From the NCBI GenBank assembly GCA_031396505.1, contig JANNKX010000015.1, positions 1 to 8,779 on the forward strand: DNA of 8,779 bases, given 5' to 3'. The translations under genes were made by a program, and so were the position numbers. Below the pieces are notes generated by a model that made no database searches, had not been told where the DNA came from, and worked only from the letters and a program-made list of their open reading frames with translations. The stretch comes from JAAFHS01 sp031396505 (lineage in GTDB: Bacteria; Pseudomonadota; Alphaproteobacteria; Rhodobacterales; Rhodobacteraceae). Below are positions 6,782 to 8,779 of this stretch, piece by piece; the stretch's first letter is position 1; every line of letters starts with the position of its first letter.

Positions 6782-7240
6782 GTGACGCAATTTCAGTCAT
6801 TCATGGATATGGCACTGGCGGCGGCGCGCGCGGCGGGGACGCGCGGCGAAGTGCCAGTTGGCGCGGTCATGGTGTTGCAGGGGCAGGTTGTGGCGACCGA
6901 AGGCAACCGGACGCGGGAACTGGGCGATCCGACGGCGCATGCCGAAATGCTGGTGATCCGGGCGGCCTGTGCGGCGCGGGGCAGCGAGCGGTTGGTGGGC
7001 CACGATCTGTATGTGACGCTGGAGCCGTGTGCGATGTGTGCGGGTGCGATTGCGGCCGCGCGGGTCGCGCGGGTGTATTATGGCGCGGGCGATCCAAAAT
7101 CGGGCGGCGTGGCGCATGGGGCGCGGGTGTTTGCGCATCCGCAGTGCCATCATGTGCCAGAAGTGTATGACGGGATTGGTGCAGGCGACGCCGAGGCGAT
7201 GCTGAAAGCATTCTTTGCGGGCAGGCGAGCCGAAAATTGA
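6782..7240 (+). CDS. tadA: tRNA-specific adenosine deaminase (GTG start)
   Basis: Deaminates A34 to inosine in the wobble position of tRNA-Arg(ACG), an essential step for reading CGN codons. It is a zinc enzyme of the cytidine deaminase fold, cytoplasmic and normally dimeric. The 152-aa product has H53-A-E55 (zinc ligand and proton shuttle) and P82-C83-x2-C86 (zinc ligands). GEVPVGAV (22-29) and YYGAGDPKSGG (99-109) also fit TadA. The GTG at 6782 follows AAGGG by 9 nt and gives the usual N-terminal length. The next ATG (6803, residue 8) would trim only seven residues and cannot be ruled out. Length is normal for the family. It is divergent from rluB, so two RNA-modifying genes share an upstream region. 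An 8-bp inverted repeat overlaps its stop codon. Confidence 0.96.
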   Translation: MTQFQSFMDMALAAARAAGTRGEVPVGAVMVLQGQVVATEGNRTRELGDPTAHAEMLVIRAACAARGSERLVGHDLYVTLEPCAMCAGAIAAARVARVYYGAGDPKSGGVAHGARVFAHPQCHHVPEVYDGIGAGDAEAMLKAFFAGRRAEN

Positions 7241-7253
7241 CGGCTGTCAATTT
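7234..7253 (+). terminator. Inverted repeat overlapping the tadA stop; weak terminator candidate
   Basis: AAATTGAC - GGCT - GTCAATTT: eight perfect base pairs with a four-base loop, spanning the TGA of tadA. The stem is AT-rich and the following sequence is U-rich only in patches (GTGATATTTAAT). It would be a weak intrinsic terminator at best, and a protein-binding palindrome is an alternative. Confidence 0.35.
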
Positions 7254-7278
7254 CGTGATATTTAATAACGATATCATG
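7254..7278. repeat. Second inverted repeat in the AT-rich patch after tadA
   Basis: CGTGATAT - TTAATAACG - ATATCATG. Eight positions pair, one of them G-T, around a 9-nt AT-rich spacer. It follows directly on the tadA-stop repeat and precedes a DnaA-box-like 9-mer. It could be an operator or part of a transcript hairpin; function is unknown. Confidence 0.35.
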
Positions 7279-7289
7279 TATTTACAAAG

Positions 7290-7298
7290 TTATCCACA
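7290..7298 (+). promoter_or_regulatory. Perfect consensus DnaA-box 9-mer
   Basis: TTATCCACA matches the strongest E. coli DnaA-box consensus exactly. It sits at the edge of a patch in which only 14 of 50 bases (7251-7300) are G or C, in an otherwise GC-rich window. No second clear box is seen nearby, and the neighbours are not the genes usual at alphaproteobacterial origins, so an origin is not claimed. It could be an isolated DnaA regulatory site or chance. Confidence 0.4.
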
Positions 7299-7333
7299 GG
7301 GCCGCGTTAAGACTTTTGAAACATTGCGTGATC

Positions 7334-7425
7334 GGGTAAACTGTGGGGCAGGTTACCCATGCGACGTTACTTGCCTGATCGCAGATGGCATGGAAATGAG
7401 AATGCAGGGCAATCAGGCTTTGCCC
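7334..7425 (+). other. Structured sequence upstream of the small ORF: three inverted repeats, two mutually exclusive
   Basis: Arms are GGGTAA (7334-7339) with TTACCC (7353-7358); GCCTGAT (7373-7379) with ATCAGGC (7412-7418); and GGGCAA (7407-7412) with TTGCCC (7420-7425). The last two overlap and could not form together, the sort of arrangement seen in attenuators and leader RNAs. A weak promoter-like TTGAAA (7316-7321) and TAAACT (7337-7342) precedes or overlaps it, with a short 15-nt spacer. It matches no riboswitch or ncRNA family that I recognise. Confidence 0.3.
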
Positions 7426-7487
7426 GAATCGCGCTTTGCGTGTAACACTCTGTGAAGTAACCGCACGAAAAGCGAAGGAGGCGTTCC

Positions 7488-7574
7488 ATGATGAAAATGA
7501 TATTCGCCCTTTGCGTATGGTGCCTTGGCGCTGCCGCGGTTATCGACGGGCTTACGGGGTCGCACCGACACTGA
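7488..7574 (+). CDS. 28-aa putative small membrane protein with a perfect ribosome-binding site
   Basis: Short frame of 28 codons plus TGA. AAGGAGG at 7475-7481 lies 6 nt before the ATG at 7488 and is the best Shine-Dalgarno sequence in the window; a second ATG follows at once at 7491. The product starts MMKMIF, has a hydrophobic helix (about residues 5-19, ending GAAAVID) with two cysteines (C9, C12) flanking W11, and ends in a short polar GSHRH tail. This fits a single-pass membrane microprotein or a leader peptide. I recognise no family. It lies 247 nt after tadA with structured sequence in front and a possible terminator behind. Evidence for translation is the ribosome-binding site, ideal spacing and coherent hydrophobic composition; conservation is untested. 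Confidence 0.55.
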   Translation: MMKMIFALCVWCLGAAAVIDGLTGSHRH

Positions 7575-7630
7575 TCCGCCCGCGCTGACGCCGCATCGGC
7601 CATCACGCACCCCAACCCACCACGCCACCC

Positions 7631-7680
7631 GGTCTTTGCGGATGACAAGGGCCGCAGCCTGACCTTCTTTTTCACCTTTT
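7631..7680 (+). terminator. Candidate intrinsic terminator after the small ORF
   Basis: GGTC (7631-7634) and GCGG (7638-7641) can pair with GACC (7661-7664) and CCGC (7652-7655), giving two stacked 4-bp helices with an internal loop. The T-rich stretch TTCTTTTTCACCTTTT follows at 7665-7680. This would end a short transcript carrying the 28-aa ORF. The stem is interrupted, so support is moderate to low. Confidence 0.3.
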
Positions 7681-7688
7681 TCAAAAGG
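7675..7688. repeat. Short palindrome CCTTTT-TC-AAAAGG
   Basis: Six-base perfect arms around a two-base centre, 40 nt upstream of the 69-aa gene. Possibly a binding site near that gene's promoter; there is no direct evidence of function. Confidence 0.25.
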
Positions 7689-7727
7689 GATCGGTCTGCG
7701 CGCGGCGCAGCGGTCTTTGGTGCCATA

Positions 7728-7937
7728 ATGAACATGACGTTCGATCACGAAACGATACCCCTGAGCCATGCGTTGGATCAGGTGATTTCAAAGCACGGGC
7801 GTTTGCGCGTCGCAGGCACGCTGCTGTTGCGGCTGTTGCGGCACCGGGGGCAGCCGCGCGTGGCGCACACCCCGTTGAACGATTATCTGCGGCGCGATAT
7901 GGGCTTGTCGCCGCATCGGCCCGACCCGCCGATGTAA
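7728..7937 (+). CDS. Small hypothetical protein, 69 aa
   Basis: A small basic protein. It has an N-terminal segment ETIPLSHALDQVISKHG, a central hydrophobic/basic helix AGTLLLRLLRHRG (residues 29-41), and a C-terminal TPLNDYLRRDMGLSPH block (48-63). The LNDYLRRDMGL part resembles the L-x-D-(I/M)-GL signature seen in small DUF1127-like proteins, but I cannot assign it to that family. Such proteins are common in Rhodobacteraceae and some bind RNA; no function is claimed here. No good ribosome-binding site precedes the ATG at 7728, and a second ATG at 7734 is equally usable. It ends 78 nt before gatC on the same strand, with a strong GC hairpin between them. Confidence 0.65.
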   Translation: MNMTFDHETIPLSHALDQVISKHGRLRVAGTLLLRLLRHRGQPRVAHTPLNDYLRRDMGLSPHRPDPPM

Positions 7938-7939
7938 AG

Positions 7940-7976
7940 GCGCGCGCCCGATGGCAATTGCTTGCGGGGCGCGCGC
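7940..7976 (+). terminator. GC-rich hairpin between the 69-aa gene and gatC
   Basis: GCGCGCGCCC (7940-7949) pairs perfectly with GGGCGCGCGC (7967-7976). Inside the 17-nt loop, GCAA (7954-7957) can pair with TTGC (7962-7965) for a nested stem. It begins two bases after the stop codon of the small gene. No U-tract follows, so it may be a pause or Rho-dependent end, a 3' mRNA-stabilising structure, or an attenuation element in the gatCA leader. Confidence 0.45.
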
Positions 7977-8015
7977 AGCACAGCTAAACGGGGGTGCTAC
8001 GTTCCGGAGGCACTG

Positions 8016-8303
8016 ATGGCGATTGATACAGATACCGCGCGCAAGGTGGCGAAACTGGCCCGCATCCGGGTGGAGGAGGCGGCATTGCCCGCACTTGCCG
8101 CAGAACTATCAGGCATCCTTGGGTTCATGGAGCAGTTGAACGAGGTCGATGTGACGGGCATCGAACCGATGACGAGCGTCACACCGATGCGTCTGAAACG
8201 TCGCGCGGATGTGGTGACGGACGGTGAGATGCAGGCGGCCGTTCTGAAAAACGCACCGGATGCGCGAGAGGGATTTTTTGCCGTGCCGAAGGTGGTGGAA
8301 TGA
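8016..8303 (+). CDS. gatC: Asp/Glu-tRNA(Asn/Gln) amidotransferase subunit C
   Basis: Small subunit of GatCAB, which amidates mischarged Glu-tRNA(Gln) and/or Asp-tRNA(Asn). GatC belts GatA and GatB together and stabilises the complex. The 95-aa length matches the family. Typical segments are ARKVAKLARIRVEEAALPAL (residues 8-27), LSGILGFMEQLNEVDVTGIEP (31-51, split by no gap), and the C-terminal REGFFAVPKVVE (84-95). GGAGG at 8006-8010, 5 nt before the ATG, fixes the start and excludes a longer in-frame extension to 7962 that would run through the GC hairpin. The stop overlaps the gatA start (ATGA), so translation is coupled. Confidence 0.97.
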   Translation: MAIDTDTARKVAKLARIRVEEAALPALAAELSGILGFMEQLNEVDVTGIEPMTSVTPMRLKRRADVVTDGEMQAAVLKNAPDAREGFFAVPKVVE

Positions 8304-8779
8304 CTGCAAATACCTGGACGATTGCAACGGCACGCGACGCGCTGCGCAAGGGTGACATTTCGGCGGTTGATCTGACGATGTCCTGTCTGACGGCAATGGA
8401 TGCGGGTGATGGGCTTAATGCATTCGTGCATAAAACGCCGGAAACAGCGCTGGACCAGTCGCGGGCAGCGGATCTGCGGATCAAGGCAGGCGATGCCCCG
8501 GCGATGTGCGGCATTCCATTGGGGATCAAGGATCTGTTCTGCACCAAGGGGGTCGCGTCGCAGGCGGGGTCGCGTATCCTGCAAGGCTTCAAGCCCGAAT
8601 ATGAAAGCACGGTCACGGCCAAGCTGTTTGATGCGGGCGCCGTGATGCTGGGCAAGCTGAACATGGACGAATTTGCCATGGGATCGTCGAATGAAACGTC
8701 GGTCTACGGCAACGCGGTGAACCCGTGGCGGGTGGATGATCGGTTGCTGACGCCCGGCGGGTCATCGGGCGGGTCTGCA
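8300..8779 (+). CDS. gatA: Asp/Glu-tRNA(Asn/Gln) amidotransferase subunit A (3' part beyond window)
   Basis: Amidase subunit of GatCAB. It releases ammonia from glutamine and passes it to GatB for tRNA-dependent amidation. The first 160 codons are visible and the frame is open to the window end; the full protein is usually ~480-495 aa. Present are GIPLGIKDLFCTKG (71-84), where Lys77 is the expected catalytic lysine of the Ser-cisSer-Lys triad, GKLNMDEFAMGSSNETS (118-134), and the amidase signature start TPGGSSGGSA (151-160), which contains the cis-Ser. The nucleophilic Ser lies beyond the edge. The ATG at 8300 overlaps the gatC TGA by the usual ATGA. gatB is not in the window and may be downstream. 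Confidence 0.97.
   Translation, partial: MTANTWTIATARDALRKGDISAVDLTMSCLTAMDAGDGLNAFVHKTPETALDQSRAADLRIKAGDAPAMCGIPLGIKDLFCTKGVASQAGSRILQGFKPEYESTVTAKLFDAGAVMLGKLNMDEFAMGSSNETSVYGNAVNPWRVDDRLLTPGGSSGGSA

Noticed and set aside
6748..7170. 140-codon plus-strand frame overlapping tadA
   Set aside because: Gly/Arg/Ala-rich shadow frame of tadA, with a TTG start and no domain.
7251..7300. Replication origin
   Set aside because: Only one DnaA box is seen and no origin-type neighbours (such as hemE, parAB, dnaA) are present; an isolated site is all that can be supported.
7237..7455. 72-codon plus-strand frame beginning with TTG at the tadA stop
   Set aside because: Rare start without a ribosome-binding site, no recognisable motif, and it runs through inverted repeats and the AT-rich patch.
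7413..7769. 118-codon minus-strand frame between tadA and gatC
   Set aside because: No ribosome-binding site or domain, low-complexity composition, and it covers two better-supported plus-strand small ORFs.
1..8779. Mobile element, CRISPR array, defence island or tRNA gene
   Set aside because: Reading both strands showed no spaced direct repeats, no transposase or integrase, no cloverleaf or rRNA motif; the gene content is ordinary chromosomal.

Overview
The window looks like chromosomal DNA of an alphaproteobacterium, most likely a marine Rhodobacteraceae (Roseobacter-group) species. The basis is GC-rich coding sequence, a long Ade1-like PurC, a DUF2927 lipoprotein beside an SPFH/zinc-ribbon pair, an RluB-TadA divergon and a GatCA operon with Rhodobacteraceae-like protein sequences. 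The lineage comes from recognition, not from a database search. I see no transposase, integrase, phage gene, CRISPR array, tRNA or rRNA.

Layout. 1-1863 (minus): a PfkB-family sugar kinase, cut by the left edge, lies downstream of a long-form SAICAR synthase (purC). 1965-2477 (plus): a short left-handed beta-helix acetyltransferase, divergent from purC and converging with the next block. 2474-5711 (minus): a compact three-gene unit, transcribed as DUF2927 lipoprotein, then an SPFH protein with a GYF_2 tail, then a membrane-anchored double zinc-ribbon protein that starts at a TTG. 5836-6693 (minus): an RluB/RsuA-type rRNA pseudouridine synthase. 6782-7240 (plus): the tRNA adenosine deaminase TadA, divergent from rluB. 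7241-7727 (plus): a 487-bp stretch without an ordinary-sized gene. It holds an AT-rich patch with a perfect DnaA-box 9-mer, several inverted repeats, and a 28-codon membrane-protein ORF behind a perfect AAGGAGG. 7728-7937: a 69-aa conserved-looking small protein. 8016 to the end: gatC and the first 160 codons of gatA, overlapping by ATGA.

Function. Most genes are housekeeping: purine synthesis, sugar phosphorylation, rRNA and tRNA modification, and Gln-tRNA(Gln)/Asn-tRNA(Asn) amidation. The least understood part is the DUF2927-SPFH-zinc-ribbon unit. It pairs an exported lipoprotein that has a degenerate zincin-like HEExxQ motif with a cytoplasmic/membrane-surface scaffold and a zinc-ribbon membrane protein. 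The SPFH plus zinc-ribbon pairing recalls the Bacillus YdjG/YdjI partners of PspA, so an envelope-maintenance role is a reasonable inference. The second area of interest is the tadA downstream region with its small ORF and structured upstream sequence.
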